Assembly (NCBI RefSeq): GCF_029227915.1
Contig: NC_079883.1
Location: 13,206,001-13,270,000 of the forward strand
Length of the DNA stretch: 64,000 nucleotides
Reading direction: 5' to 3'
Origin: Hydractinia symbiolongicarpus
Lineage: Eukaryota; Cnidaria; Hydrozoa; Anthoathecata; Hydractiniidae
Shown: positions 36,234 through 48,916 of the stretch, one piece after another
How the letters are laid out: the number at the start of each line of letters is the position of its first letter
Numbering within the stretch: the stretch's first letter is position 1
Notes under the pieces: generated by a model
The model's database searches: none
Told to the model about the DNA's origin: nothing
Seen by the model: the letters and a program-made list of their open reading frames with translations, nothing else
Position numbers and translations under genes: made by a program

Positions 36234-36985
36234 AATCAGCTTTGAAAAGTGTCTTTTTTTCCATCATACAAATGACGTAGGCTATGAGATATATCGCTTA
36301 TAGACATTTTTGTCTCCTAAAATTAAAAGAATTCTTTTTTCATATGAAAGTTTGAAAAAGATCCGTTCTAACAGGAAGCTTAAGGAAACAGACACTTTCA
36401 ATTCCATTTTTATATATGGCCTTATTTTAATAGTCATTTTTTATATCTATATTTCATATATTGTTGCAAGCGTTTGCTGAATTCAAATTGAATTTTAACG
36501 TGTTTTTTTTATAAATATATCCTTAAAAACATAAAATTATCCTGAGAATTTGAGATAATTTCCCAAAAAATGATTTGTGCAATAATTTTTAAATAATTTT
36601 ACTTTCGCGAATTGTATTCTCGCGAAATTTTTCCCTCCGAGAATTTGCAAATTTAACCCCCCAAAAAACTTGTGTAGCTACAACAAATGCGAAACAATCG
36701 TGAAGAAATACTTTTTACTTATTTTTTCATAATTTTTTTTTTGATTTGACCTTTTTTAGATACTACACAACTGGTTATAATTATCTTTGTATGTATTTTG
36801 TATTCTATATTTTTCGTTTTTACATTTTTTTATAATTTAGGTATAATTTTATATTTATAAGCATTTTATTTACAACAGCTAAATAAAAATAGTAATAGTT
36901 CTTATCAATAAAGAGTCGCCATTTTATACGGCTCGGCGTGAAATTAGCTAGATCTGTGTGAAAATAATACACGAAGCCCTGATAT

Positions 36986-39013
36986 TCATCGAAAAAATAA
37001 AGAATCGGTATATTTTATTTTCTCCGATGGTTGCAACATCAATTTGTTCATTTGTTTACGTGTTCCTTTCTTTTTAATTTGATGTATTCTAAAGTCACGT
37101 TGCGCGCCATCCAACCATAACGACAACACTTCTTGCATGACGAGCTGCCATTTTTGAGTAATCATTTGTAAATTACACGGTTCGATTGTCATTCCTTTGT
37201 CTTCTTGAGCAGGAGAATTTAAACAATGATCTTGACGTACAATTGGCATGATATAACCGTATTTACTATCGGTTGTCCATTTCTATAACAAAAACAAACA
37301 TATTGTCAAATTCCCGCCTTTTCTTAAATCATAACTTACTTATTAAAAATTTCTATGAATTCAACAATATATCCAGAAAGAAACAGGCGTTATGAATTGA
37401 TTTTAAAGGAAAAATCAATGAACTGAAAATTGATTTTATTTAGGGGGGAAAACAGCACATGACAATAAATTAGGTGATTTTCTTCGCATGATTGGCTACG
37501 ACGGCGCTACTTCGGAATACTCTCCACCATTGAGGCAAAGAGTATATGCATAGTATAAAACATTCGTTTTTGTAGACCCTGGGAATTGACAAGTAAACGG
37601 ATTATTCCAACCTGTGTTTCGTCATTACTGTTGCATTTTTTCAGCACGACATTTTTTGAAACCATATTCTTCATCGCAAGACATAATATTTTGGAAGATC
37701 CTCCCAGGATTGTACCATCCGTTGTGAAAGTTACAGCCTAAGTGGCGAAACAAAAAATTTATCCAGAGTTATGTTTTGCACGTTTTTAAAAGCATCTTTC
37801 ATTTCATCCTCGCTTTGATTTCAGTTCTTAGTTGCTGAGAAATAAAGAAGCTTAATTTGCAAATTTTAGAAGGATTTAATTTCACAAAAAATCTTGCAAG
37901 TAAAAATAAATTTTATATTAGCAATCGCAATTGCACCCTCCTCTCCAAGGCAATACAAAAGAACTTACCTGATTTCTTCCTTGTCCATGACATTCAAATA
38001 TCCCAATCCATTGATTCTCCACAGCGTCCATTGTATCAAGACACATTAAATCCTGACTGACTAAAGCACCAGAAAAGTTTTGTCTTTTATGAGATGGCAA
38101 GAGATAATGAGAAACGGCAGTGTGTTTTTCAAGGAGGCTATAAAAGAATTTTTTTTCTAGTAATAGTGTCAAGCTATTATGGTGAAATATTCAACAGGTT
38201 AAAGCAGGAGAGATTTTTCGAGTAATCAATATCCCAGTTGGAATTCAGCACTGCTTTAATGGTGAAAATTATTAGTCAGTAAAAATTTTAAGTCGGTAAA
38301 AACATTTAGTCGGTATAAATATATAGTCGGTAAAAGTTTTTCGCGGTATACATATATATAGTCGGTAAAAACATTTAGTCGGTATAAATATATAGTCGGT
38401 AAAAGTTTTTAGTGGTAAAAAACATTTAGTCGGTATAAATATATAGTCGGTAAATGTTTTTAGTGGTAAAAACATTTAGTCGGTATAAATATATAGTCGG
38501 TAAAAGTTTTTAGCGGTAAAAATATTTAGTCGGTAAAAATTTAGGTCAGTAAAAAAACGAACGGTAAAAGAATTTGGGTCGATACAAAACATGAGTCAAC
38601 TGAGCTAAAATTTGGTAAATTTTTACAGACTTCATTTTCCCGAGAAGGTAAATTATTATAATGAAGTTTTTGAAAACGAAAAAGTCGTCAAATTGGTCAC
38701 GTAAAAATCAAAAGGGCTGTGTTGGATGACAACATCATTTGTCTATAGTTTTACTTACTCGTGTTATTTGCATCTTTTAAATTTGTTACCCTTTAACCTC
38801 CCAGTGCATTATTTGTAATCAAGTTTCTGCACCAAGTTGTTTATCAGCTTTTATTTATTAAAAATTCGTAACATTTATGTTTTTACTTATTCCTAGAATT
38901 TTTAACAAAACTTACTCTTCTAAAAAATCAAATCCGAACTGACAGTCTTTTCGCTTGTTCGTTTTTTCTTTAGATGGTAATTCATTGATGATTTTAGCCG
39001 GCTTGACGAACTG
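36986..39013 (-). CDS. C-terminal ricin-type lectin domain of a polypeptide N-acetylgalactosaminyltransferase (5' part not found)
   Basis: GalNAc-transferases start mucin-type O-glycosylation in the Golgi; their C-terminal beta-trefoil binds GalNAc. Exons in gene order: 39013-38916, 38137-37969, 37737-37612, 37282-36986, in phase for 229 residues to a TGA. The first exon gives RKDCQFGFDFLED, like the linker before the lectin domain. Then come LMCLDTMDAVENQ, IGIFECHGQGRNQ (alpha repeat, CLD...CHGxGGNQ pattern), ILCLAM...VVLKKCNSNDETQKW (beta repeat) and DHCLNS...IEPCN..TQKW (gamma repeat). The linker and lectin are convincing. The roughly 350-residue glycosyltransferase domain is not visible between 39014 and the next gene at 42870. 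Either its exons are too divergent or small for me to see, or this is a fragment. Confidence 0.78.
38277..38560. repeat. Minisatellite of TAGTCGGTAAAA units
   Basis: Alternating AGTCGGTAAAAACATTT and AGTCGGTATAAATATAT blocks, with some AGCGGTAAAA variants, repeated over nearly 300 bases within the intron between the first two lectin exons. A frame open on the minus strand across it is a by-product of the repeat. Confidence 0.85.
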
Positions 39014-39757
39014 CTAAAATAAAGAATACGAGTTAAAGAGGCTACGAACCGGTTAAAATGCTCACATACCGTATATCCCGAGCACATGTTAAAAATCCGG
39101 CAAACGCGTTTTGCGCAATAAACAGATAAAAATTCTAGATATATCTATATGTTTGAGTCTGTAGATTACAAACATGCCGGAAAAATAGCCATTTTTGTTT
39201 TTCGCCGCCTTCAGCTCGACGTGTAAGTCACTAAAGTCGAAAAACCAACGGCCGTTCCGTAGCCCCTTTAAGTATACCACGAGGTACCACGAAGAAGTAA
39301 AGTCGCCAACCTCGTTCCGAGGGCATTTTACCTTGTTGATAGAGTTGAAAGTTGGCAACACCGTAATAACGGCTTACAGGCCAAAAGACTCTGGGAACAT
39401 AAAGTAGCCTCACCACCCCTGATTATTTAAACAATAACAAACTCAGCTGCTATTTCCACAACAAACGGGACATAATAGTCCACTTAATTGGTTATTCTGC
39501 TAATTATCCTTTTCGTTTTTGCGGCAAAAAAAGATAAATTGATATTCATTTATGCCATGTAAACATCAATCCGACCAAAGCAAGCAGTTTTCGTCATTTT
39601 CTTGACGGAACCAGCATTAACTTATCAAAATGAAACGTGAGCAAGTTGGAATTTAACAAATACCTGGCCTATTGTGTTACCGCGGCGCCATCTTGGTTTA
39701 TTGATTGGAGTTGACCGTTGTTACGGACATGCCTTTCCTTCACACCCATACTTAACA

Positions 39758-39866
39758 ACCTCGTTCTCAGGGTATCTTTCTGACATGCTGGACAGTGATA
39801 CAAATATGATGTTCGTATCGCCATCGCCGTGTCAGAAAGATACAAGATACCCTAGGATCAAGGTTG
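39758..39866. repeat. Foldback element flanked by 12-base direct repeats
   Basis: Left arm ACCTCGTTCTCAGGGTATCT followed by TTCTGACA pairs with the right arm TGTCAGAAAGATAC...ACCCTAGGATCAAGGTT. The 12-base word CCATACTTAACA stands directly on both sides (39746-39757 and 39867-39878) and is probably a target-site duplication. It lies in the gene-free stretch 39014-42869. Confidence 0.8.
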
Positions 39867-39999
39867 CCATACTTAACAGAAGTTGTGGGGAGAGGTTTTT
39901 GAGAATCTTATTATGCAGGAATTACTTCTTGCGATTTTGAATCCGTTTAAAAAAGTAAGTTCAGCAAGTAGGAAGAAAGTGCTTTGTTTTGTTTCCAGT

Positions 40000-40275
40000 T
40001 TTTGGAGAATTCGCGAAAGTTTATTACCACAAAAAATACAGCAGTCATGAACCGCAAACTGTTTCACTTAGAAATGGTCTCCGAGATTTTGCTTTTGTAT
40101 CACAAAACTAGAACTCAACTAGAAAAAAAAATCTTGTAGAACCGCAGAAGTTTTTCCCGCGGAAACACCTAATTTTGTACAATCGCGATTGATGTTTTTT
40201 TCCCGCGAAATGTAAAAATTTTACGGGAAAACTTTAGCGCAAAAGTTTCTTCCGTAAGCACTTTCTTTTCTTTAA
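40000..40275. repeat. CGCGAAA-family element
   Basis: Contains AATTCGCGAAAGTTTATTACC, TTTTTCCCGCGGAAACACC, TTTTTTCCCGCGAAATG and, at the right, GCGCAAAAGTTTCTTCCGTA then AGCACTTTCTTTTCTTTAAA. This right end matches the terminus of 11648-11846. The left terminus is unclear. Confidence 0.55.
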
Positions 40276-41690
40276 ATAGAGCATATCGAGAAAATAAGGT
40301 CCGGAAACAAAAGCAACCGCAAAAGTTAACCTATGGAGAAAACTTTAATCTTTAAAACTACCGAATCGAAAGAGTTCTGAAACCCTTGAAGTTCTACTAA
40401 ATACCTCTGGATACCACTGCGAATGTGATATAATTTAAGTTCCTGGAAAGTTAAATTCTTGTTTAATCAGTTTCGTTGAACCTTTCACAGACATTGTAAG
40501 CATTTTTCGCTTTTTCTTTATCACGGAGAAATTTAATATTCGGGTCTCTTAATCGCCTAAATAATTTTTATATAAAATTCTTTCCGCAAATGTTTCTTCC
40601 CTAAGGTAATTGTTGAGAATAGTTTGTCTTTTAGGGTGGACACAAAGATCAAGACTTTAGAAAGATAAAAACATGGTAGCTCTTGGCTGTATTGGTAACT
40701 TAACTGTAAAGATCGTGGATCGGGGCTTATTAGGCAAGGAGGTTAGCAATTTTTTTTAAATCGTTAATTGCGTGTGGATATAGATATTTTTAGCAAAGGT
40801 TTTTAGTAAACTATAAAATTCTTCGATTTCTTTGCTAAAATAAAAAACATATTGTGAATTTGACAGATAACAATAAAAAAGACAAGATTAATCTCTTTCC
40901 AAGAGTCTAGGTGTCCTGGGAACAAAGATGGGAAAGATTGTAGCGGACGAAAGTGAAAAACAGCTTTCAACGATTATGTTTAACTTTTCTTTTTATATGT
41001 AAAACTTTAAATCATTTTCATTTTTTTGACGTTAACATAGATATACCTCCTTTTGTTGACTTGAAACCTCTCTTCTTGTAAACTTTTCTTTTTTTGTTGT
41101 ACTACCTCTCAACAATAACAAACATGCTAACAAACTACAACCTCCCAACACGAATAATATCGAAATAGTCTTCAACACTTTTCTCATAATGACTTTCAAG
41201 TGTTCATGCCGCCATTTTGATTTTTATTAAACGCGGCATGCCGATTTTTCTCACTTCGGTATAATCTTAATTCTCAGGTACCTGTTAAAGTATCACTTAT
41301 AAATGTTTTCGGCATCCGGCAAATTGGCTGTTTGCGCACTTGATGCAGGACTTATTCCCAGGGCTTCTTTTTTACCTGATAGTCTTTCTTAAAAAAAACT
41401 CTTGGGCGAAGTTGTGAGGGACTCGCTGTTTTATTGAGCGAAACGCTTTAAAAATACAGGTTGTGTGTGATAATTCGGGTAACATGAAGTGCATGTGTTT
41501 ATAAAAATCCAAATCTTATTTCCAGAACTGCCTTCTCTCCTCTCTCTTCTCTGCTCTGATATCAGATTTTAAAAAAAGCTCTGGGAGCGAGGGTGTTAAA
41601 ATCCTTTTCTGCTATTATATTTTTGTTGAAAATAACAATGCTGCTACGCCCTTATTAGAATTTATAACTATCATAAACGCTTTTTCTTTT

Positions 41691-41814
41691 ATAAGAATAT
41701 GCTTTATAAGAATATCAGGCTGAAATTTAAGGTTAAAATCAAAAGGTCTATTGCTTAGAACAATAAAGAAATAAGAATAATGAGCACACCTTGTTGAAAT
41801 TTTTATATTCTTAT
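41691..41814. repeat. Short inverted-repeat element, copy 2
   Basis: Second copy of the 9149-9239 element. It begins ATAAGAATATGCTTTATAAG then AATATCAGGCTGAAATTT, contains AGGTCTATTGCTTAGAA, and ends TTGAAATTTTTATATTCTTAT, the inverse of the start. Confidence 0.55.
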
Positions 41815-41948
41815 GAAAAAATTGCATAAGAAACTCTTTTCAGAAGATTCACACCGTCTCGGAAAACTTTCTTAATCAGTGATATGCATCACATCAGCTA
41901 CAACTTCGGTTGTTTTTCGTCTCGCATAAACTATAAGACTAGCGGATA

Positions 41949-42033
41949 CTACCTCGTCTCCAGGACCTCTGTTCGCTTTCTTGATATCTTCGCGCCGTCC
42001 CCGGTATCAGAAAGCGAAAAGAGGTCCTGAGGA
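41949..42033. repeat. Foldback element with CCTCGTCTCCAGGACCTC arms
   Basis: CCTCGTCTCCAGGACCTCTG followed by TTCGCTTTCT pairs with AGAAAGCGAAAAGAGGTCCT followed by GAGGACGAGG, with a GC-rich loop. The flanks AGCGGATA and AGCGAATA may be an imperfect 8-base duplication. It belongs to the same foldback group as 32159-32268 and 39758-39866. Confidence 0.75.
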
Positions 42034-42869
42034 CGAGGCTGAAGCGAATAGAAATTAAAGGTTTTTTTAATTTTAAATAAGGAAACAGTTTTTTGTAAAT
42101 GCTAATTTTCTTGAAGAAAAGGGACAAAAATAACAAAAGATTTCTATCAAGTTTAACTTAGTTCCCAGGGCATTCTGCTTTGATGATAAACTGCTCAGTA
42201 AATAATGATTAAATAGTCAAGGGGCTCTGAAGGACTAAACGATATTTGACGAAGGTGTATCTTCAATTCGATCTGGGACAAGGTTGTTAAAGGCGCTTCC
42301 TAAATAAGATCCGTTATTTTAAAATCGGATACGGTCACTTCACCCACCTCTGTGTTCATCCCCGTCCCAAAGTCGATCATTTACATTACGCAGACAAGAA
42401 AGAAAAACAAAACGACGCTTTTTTTCCGTATATCTTATTGGTAATTAAGTAAATATTTTTAATGATACATTTTTACACGGTTAAATCTACTGTTAGCAAT
42501 GACAACATTGCAATAAGGTTGGGTCATTGTCAACTGCAGTAAAAACATTAAAACCTTCTTACGATGACTACGTCTATTCAGCTTTTTCTATTTGGTCCAG
42601 AGCATTGGTTGCTATTGGAGGGTTCACTGTGGACGTGTTTTTTATTTCATAAAGTAAACTCGGTTATCGCCGTTTAACCAAGGAATTGTTGGTGATTGTC
42701 CGTAATTGTCGGTAATTTTTGTAGCTATCGGTATTTAGTATCGATATGAGGAGAGTCGCAATGTTTCTTTCTTTAAAACTATCCCTCTTGTAACGAAAAA
42801 AAAACTAGCTAATCCCCACATCTTACAATCTGTCAAAAATTTTGAGCGAGTTCAACGAAATTCCAATTT

Positions 42870-44614
42870 TTAATACCACATGTGTATCACTGTGTACACC
42901 AACCCAATACAAGTCACGCAAACTGAACAAAAAATACCAATAATAAACATTAGACCATTTGCTTCGCGCTCCAAAAAGAAATGGAATAACAACGGATAAA
43001 CAAAAGCTAACAACATAACCGGCACACAACCAATGATTACCATCAGCATGTAAAACTTTGACCACATCACTGCAGCTAGAACAGTCAACAAAAGTATCAC
43101 ACTCCGCATCATGATGTCTAAGTACTTTTCTCTCCATGTTAGCACCTGACACGCTTGAACTGATGGGAAATATGTTTTACATAAGTCAGAGCATTGAACT
43201 ATATTCGCGATGCTTGCTGCAGACATAGGATAGGAATAGTAACCAACAAACGCTAAAAAGCCACTTATGACCTTCCGGGATATATTTGAACCAAGATTGT
43301 TTGTAATAAGCTCCTTCGTTGTATCTCCAAAACAAAACGCTAGAGTTATGCCGAAAATGATATTAACGCAGGTGGAGGTGCCAAACACGTATGTTGTCAG
43401 TTTTGATAAAATAACTTTATCTGTTACATCCTTATCCATTTTGCATAAAAAAGGATGAACTGAGAACGTGAATAGCACAATTCCGTTTGCCATCCAAAAA
43501 TATTGCTCATTGAAAGATGACAGCTCTTTGAACTTCCATGAATTTACTTGGTATAAAGATTTTATTGCCAGAATGATGATGGAGAGCATGCCAAAGCATA
43601 CACTGAACGAATTCAACCAATAAAGTTGCCTTAGTCTGCTGATAAAGACCGTTGGTATTAAAAACACTCCAGCGCAGAGTATAGAATTTCGTTTGTTATA
43701 TAACACATCAGCGAAATTGATTTCAAAAAAATTGGATACCAACAATATGCAAAGCATGCACACACCAAAAAAATAAACAAATTCCGTGAAATTGACAAAT
43801 ACTGATCCAACTCTCCCCCACAGTGCGTTTGCAAGTTCCGCATGACCATTTAGCGAACCTCTTTGATTATATTCATTTCGCATTCTTATGATAACTTTGC
43901 TACTATGATAAGACAACGCTGCAATAACGAAAATACTAATGATCACCAGATAACCTCCAGTACTAATGGCGTACGGCAATACCAAAGTTCCCATACCTAT
44001 ACAAAAACAACTATTGTATAAAAATAAAAAAAAGAAATGCTATACATAGCTGACATTTTTTAGACAATTACATACAAAGAACGCGCAAGTCTGAACATTA
44101 TGAGAAATGTGAACTAATTCTCCCAATAATGTTTATGTCAAAAGCCACAATAATTGTCTTTTAACAGTTTTTGCTCTCCTGGCATGCGAAAGTAAAGTAA
44201 GGGATGAATTTTTCAAGGGTAATGTCACCAAGTGTCAATCGAAGGATTACCCACTGCAAATGCGTGACAAGTAGGTCATAGAAAAATCCACAGGTGTTTA
44301 CCAGTTGCGGCTCGCAGCTAACATATACTACGACTAGCATTAAAGTATAAATTCTTAAAGAAAGGGTAATATCTTGATAAAATAAATGGTTATCGTTTTA
44401 TCCACTTTATAAATAAAAAGAGATCTAATGGAGAACTACAGTGTAAAAACTAACCTTGGGTAAAATTTAACATGCTTAAAAAGATCAGTATTTTCGATAT
44501 GGTTGTTGCTTTTTTGCCTGGCCCACAAGCATCAACATCAAGGAAAACTTCTTTGTCCACTCTAGAAACATTTCGTGGATTGCCTTTCTTCCCACGAAAA
44601 CGTTTCGGCATCAT
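42870..44614 (-). CDS. Amino acid transporter of the AAAP superfamily (SLC32/SLC36-like)
   Basis: Two exons, 44614-44455 and 43996-42870, join in phase to give 428 residues. The start is the first of two adjacent ATG codons. Residues 1-35 are hydrophilic and cytosolic (KRFRGKKGNPRN, acidic EVFLDVDACGPG). TM1 follows with NFTQGMGTLVLPYAISTGGY, matching the VIAAT/PAT signature in which a GxGxLxLPYA turn breaks the first helix. About ten further hydrophobic segments follow, including VGSVFVNFTEFVYFFGVCM and a loop with HPFLCKMDKDV. The SLC32 branch (vesicular GABA/glycine transporter) and the SLC36 branch (proton-coupled small neutral amino acids) cannot be separated by eye. The N terminus is shorter than in VIAAT. 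Confidence 0.85.
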
Positions 44615-46907
44615 TGCGAATTGATCTCTCTGTCGTGGCTATACCTTCTAAAAATATGAAGTCATTGCATGACAAAACTCACAACGAACTTTCCCAAGGC
44701 CTAACGAAATGTTCACGCTTTGGTGACCACTATATGATTTTTTTTTCCTGTTGTCCAAGATTTTATTAAATTGACTGTGGAGTTGACTTTTTAACTTATT
44801 GCAAATGCTCATGGAGAGCGCCCTCATCTGAAGTACAGATAATCCTTTTCAACCTCCTCTCTCCCAATTGTCAATTCTAAATACATCTTTAAATCAACGT
44901 TTTATTTCAAACCATCCTTAGTTATTCAATATTTTGGAGAGGACACACTGCTGTTCTTATCCTGTAGTGCTTTCTGGTATCCACAAAACTTTATATTATA
45001 TTATATGCATTGCTAATGGATCAAAAAATGTATATATGTAAGCATGTTTTTGTTGACTTTCAGGAAATCTTACGCCCCGCTCCCCCTTGTCCTGCCCTAC
45101 AAAAAGAACAAATACAAATTGGTTAAACTAAAAATTATGCCAATCACAATATCGTTCCCACACTCCTTTTTTTAAAGCAATCCGTTGCACTAATAACGAG
45201 TGGTCTCCCTCCCAAAGAAAACTTTTTAATGCAGGATAAATAATAAAATCAATTACGATGATAATCATGATAATAAATCATTTCTTATGGTAGTGAGTTA
45301 ACAAGTGTCAACAGATCTATTTGAGCTTATTTCTTATTTGCCCGCAATCTGAAACATAACAAGAACTATAGCAAAATAAAAATGTGTATCTTAGCGTCAA
45401 TGCTCTCACAGTAAATAAAAAAATAAAAAAAACTCAATTTAAAACTCATCTTTACCTCATTAGCGTGTTCACAGAAAAGGATAAAATAATTCAAACCATA
45501 ACTTAACAGCATACAAAACTAAAAAAAATCACAAAACAACACGAGCTTCAAAAATAATTTTTCCTGTCTTATGCACATAAAGTATATTTACAGATTCGTC
45601 ATGCTAATTAAACAAGTTTTTAATTGCTCTAATATCTTGGAGTCATGACAATAACAGCTTTTCTAGCCTCCTATTTAAAGCTTTTGTAATGGATCAAAAG
45701 CTTTGCGTACAAAGCTAGGAAATGCGGTCAACCATAATTCATCTGTTGCAAGGTTGTACGCGCATAAGATCTGTCTGCACCCTCGGCTCGGGTCTCTTGA
45801 CCTTGTGCTATTATTACAGAGTGGTAGTTAATCAGAAAGGCAAAATGTTATTAGGTAATTTAAACTTGTTAAAGTCACTAAATTCACTAAACTCACGACG
45901 TAAAAACAAATGAGACTGCCTTCCTATATCTCCATTCTCGACGCTAAAGCTCTTTGAAACCTTGTTGTTTTATCTCAAATAGCTCTGCGGACAAGAATAA
46001 TCTCCACCTAGATGATGCCTGATAGGCGCGAGTAACGATGTTGTTTCTATCCCTAAAATAATTTCTGCGAAAAGTGTTCTTACCTTTTTATAAGCCTCAA
46101 TTGATTTTAGAATTTGTTTTAAAAAATTGACATTCTATGGTTCTGCTTTACATACCTTTTGTATCAGTAACAGTCCTATAGCTGCAGTCTATGAAAATTA
46201 GAACTGACATCCGACCTCGTCCCCAGGGTTCTTTTCTTCAATGTCGTACTGTTTGCCACGAAATTTAACAGGCCCCAGAGACAAAATCATTTCTAAGTTG
46301 TTGCGAGGGGAGAACCCCTAGCGTCATCTCGGTTGCTAGAGCAGGCCGATATATTCAATGTAGGTTCAATTTCCAATATAGGTCTAATAATGAGATGTGG
46401 CGATTTTTATATGTTGACTTCTCACGCTGGCGAGTGGTTGTCTGCTGGAAAGAGGGTTTTGGCAAGAATTTCCAAAATCTAAGAGAACTAAAGAATTGGT
46501 CTGTCTTGTGTGTTTTAAATACATTTGTGTAAGGTTGTGTAAATATCAAGATTAGAGGTTTACAAATTTTACTTTCATTTTTAAGGGCAGGCAGGAGTGT
46601 TCAGACTCTATAAAGCGCAACAAACAGAAGAGTGTTATTCTTTATTAGGAAGTAACTTCTCAATCAGCTAGTTTTTTAACTGCCTTATCTAGCTAGAAAT
46701 AACTTTCTGATCAAGTTAAAAATGGCAAAACTTTTTTGGGGCAAAGCAGCTTGCTTTTAAAATAAAGAAATCGGATGCAAACTAACTTATTATAATTTCA
46801 TTAAGAGAGCAGAAAGTGGCAGGATTTAGATTAGAGAATTTCAAGAAACAGAGTTTGGACAGACCCTTAGTCTCTGTCCAGAACCTTTCCATTGCCATTC
46901 ATTTTTT
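44615..46907. other. Gene-free stretch upstream of the transporter
   Basis: No domain-bearing frame. A degraded CCTCGTCCCCAGGG motif at about 46216-46230 is probably one end of another foldback element, with a weak partner GGCCCCAGAGACAAAAT near 46270. The transporter promoter should lie just above 44615. Confidence 0.45.
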
Positions 46908-46913
46908 AGTAAT

Positions 46914-47593
46914 GTTCTGCCCAATCTTGGAACGTGCCCCGTCTTAAGACTGGCCAGGCCAATCTTCCGACAGTGACAAATGGGTGGCCAGTCTTAAGAC
47001 TGGACTGTCCAATCTATGGACGTACATGCCCAATCTTAGAACAATTGTGGAAGACAAACAGAACAATAAATTTTTTAGAATTTACCTCTTAATAGGAACT
47101 TTAAATTGAAACTTTTCTTGGAAAATCAAAAGGCCGAAAATTTATATATACCATGTATTTTATGTATAAAAAATTGAAACTACTCAACCATATTAGCATA
47201 GTCTAATAAGGTTTTTCTTCTATAGACTATGATATTAGCTAGCTGGCTACAGCTCGCTAGCTAGTTAAACATCTCATCCAATGAAATTAACAGCTAGCTA
47301 ACTAATAATATGGTTGAATACGATTTTTCTGATTCTTCATAAATATAAACATTTTATTTTCAACATGTTCAATGTGTTTTAATGTGCCTGAGAATGTTTG
47401 TTGGGACTTGCAAAAAACAGAGCTCATGTGGTACATCCCTTCTCTAAAATCTAAAAGGCGCCAAGGATGGGTCTAACATGGTCTTTTGCCCAATCTTGTG
47501 ACGCCCTGCCCAGTCTTAAGACTGGCCGGCCAGTCTTAAGACTGGGCAATTTTATGTCCAAAGATTGGGCAGCGTCCTAAGATTGGGCAGAAC
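46914..47593. mobile_element. MITE with TTCTGCCCAATCTT ends and repeated 16-base palindromes
   Basis: The left terminus reads GTTCTGCCCAATCTTGGAACG and the reverse complement of the right terminus reads GTTCTGCCCAATCTTAGGACG. The flanks are AGTAAT on both sides (46908-46913 and 47594-47599). Inside each end lie copies of the palindrome CCAGTCTTAAGACTGG and single CCAATCTT words. No protein is encoded. Confidence 0.88.
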
Positions 47594-48916
47594 AGTAATA
47601 TTTGTTGTTTGTTATGTTGGCCTGTTGTCTTTCTTCACTTTTTGAGAGAAGATTATTTCACATGTATTTCTGGATATATATAGTTTGAAAATTTAAAAAA
47701 AGATTTTAGAAAAACAAATTTTTTAAAAAATGCATCTTCTACAGATGGTATTATTCTTTTTGTTACATAATTTAATTCGCTTGCCGTTTTTTCATTATTT
47801 TTACAATGTTATGATGGCCCTATGGCGCACTGCTTTTCCATTTTCCTCTTCTATGACTCAAACAGCGCATTCTTACTCTTTTATTTTGTGTTTTGACACT
47901 TCTTTTCTGCAATTAACACTTTTCTGCATGTGGCCTAAAACTCTTCACAACTAAATTTAAAATTCTGACTTGCAATTTTACGGCCATTGTTTGTATCTTT
48001 TTTTTTTACTTTCAGTGAAAAGTACACTTGCGTAACACGTGCTTAATTTACCAATAGCTTTATACTGTTGCATGTTCTGGTGCATATGCATGAATAAAAA
48101 ATATCATTAATCAATTCAGCTCAGCAGCAGAGTTGTTAATTTAACAAAAATAATGAATGGCAAAATGTCTACCACAGTTTACAAAATCATAAAGGGACAC
48201 TACGTCCACCCAGGAAATTATAAAGGATAGTGAATATATATTTTTATAAAGTTTATGGTCCACTCATATACACATAAAATTTTGGGGAGTTATTGATTGC
48301 TAAGAACACATGATCTTGTTTCATGACCAGGAGCGGGTATGTCATTTTTAAAGATGTAAGTTAAAAAAATCCAGCTTAATCAATATTACGGACGGAGAAT
48401 TGGGTCCGGAAATTTTTTGAGTTCATAAAAGAGAATGTTTCACACATTAGGAAAGAAATGTTTTTAACAGTTATTGAAGGAGACAGAGAAGTGTTTTCAC
48501 TAAAGAAATGAAATCTTTTTATTAAGAAGAGAAGTGGTATATAGTTTGTAGTATGTTAAAAAAATAGATTAGGGCAAGAATAGACTTAAGAGCCTTTTTT
48601 CACCAAATGTTTCTCCAAATGATTTTATGTTTTTGTGTCATGTTTATTTCTTGATTAAACTTATGTGAAAGGGTAACATAAAAATAAAATAAAATTGCAT
48701 ACTATTTATGTACACTAATAATGAAGAAGAAAAATTTAAAAAACAATATTTTCCATGAGAAACAGAATAAATTTTTGTAAAATTAAAAAAAACAATGATT
48801 TTGTTAGAACGTTATGCTCATATCCTGCATGGTTTCAAATGTGCAGGAAATAACTTTTCTGGGGTATTTTTATAGCTTAACAGTGCAATACTATTTTTTA
48901 AGGTACCATTGTATTC

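Noticed and set aside
38272-38475. Minus-strand frame rich in Phe, Tyr and Thr repeats
   Set aside because: Created by the TAGTCGGTAAAA minisatellite within an intron.
39089-39361. Minus-strand 90-codon frame near the lectin gene
   Set aside because: Overlaps foldback-type CCTCGTTCCGAGGG repeats and does not resemble a GalNAc-transferase catalytic segment.
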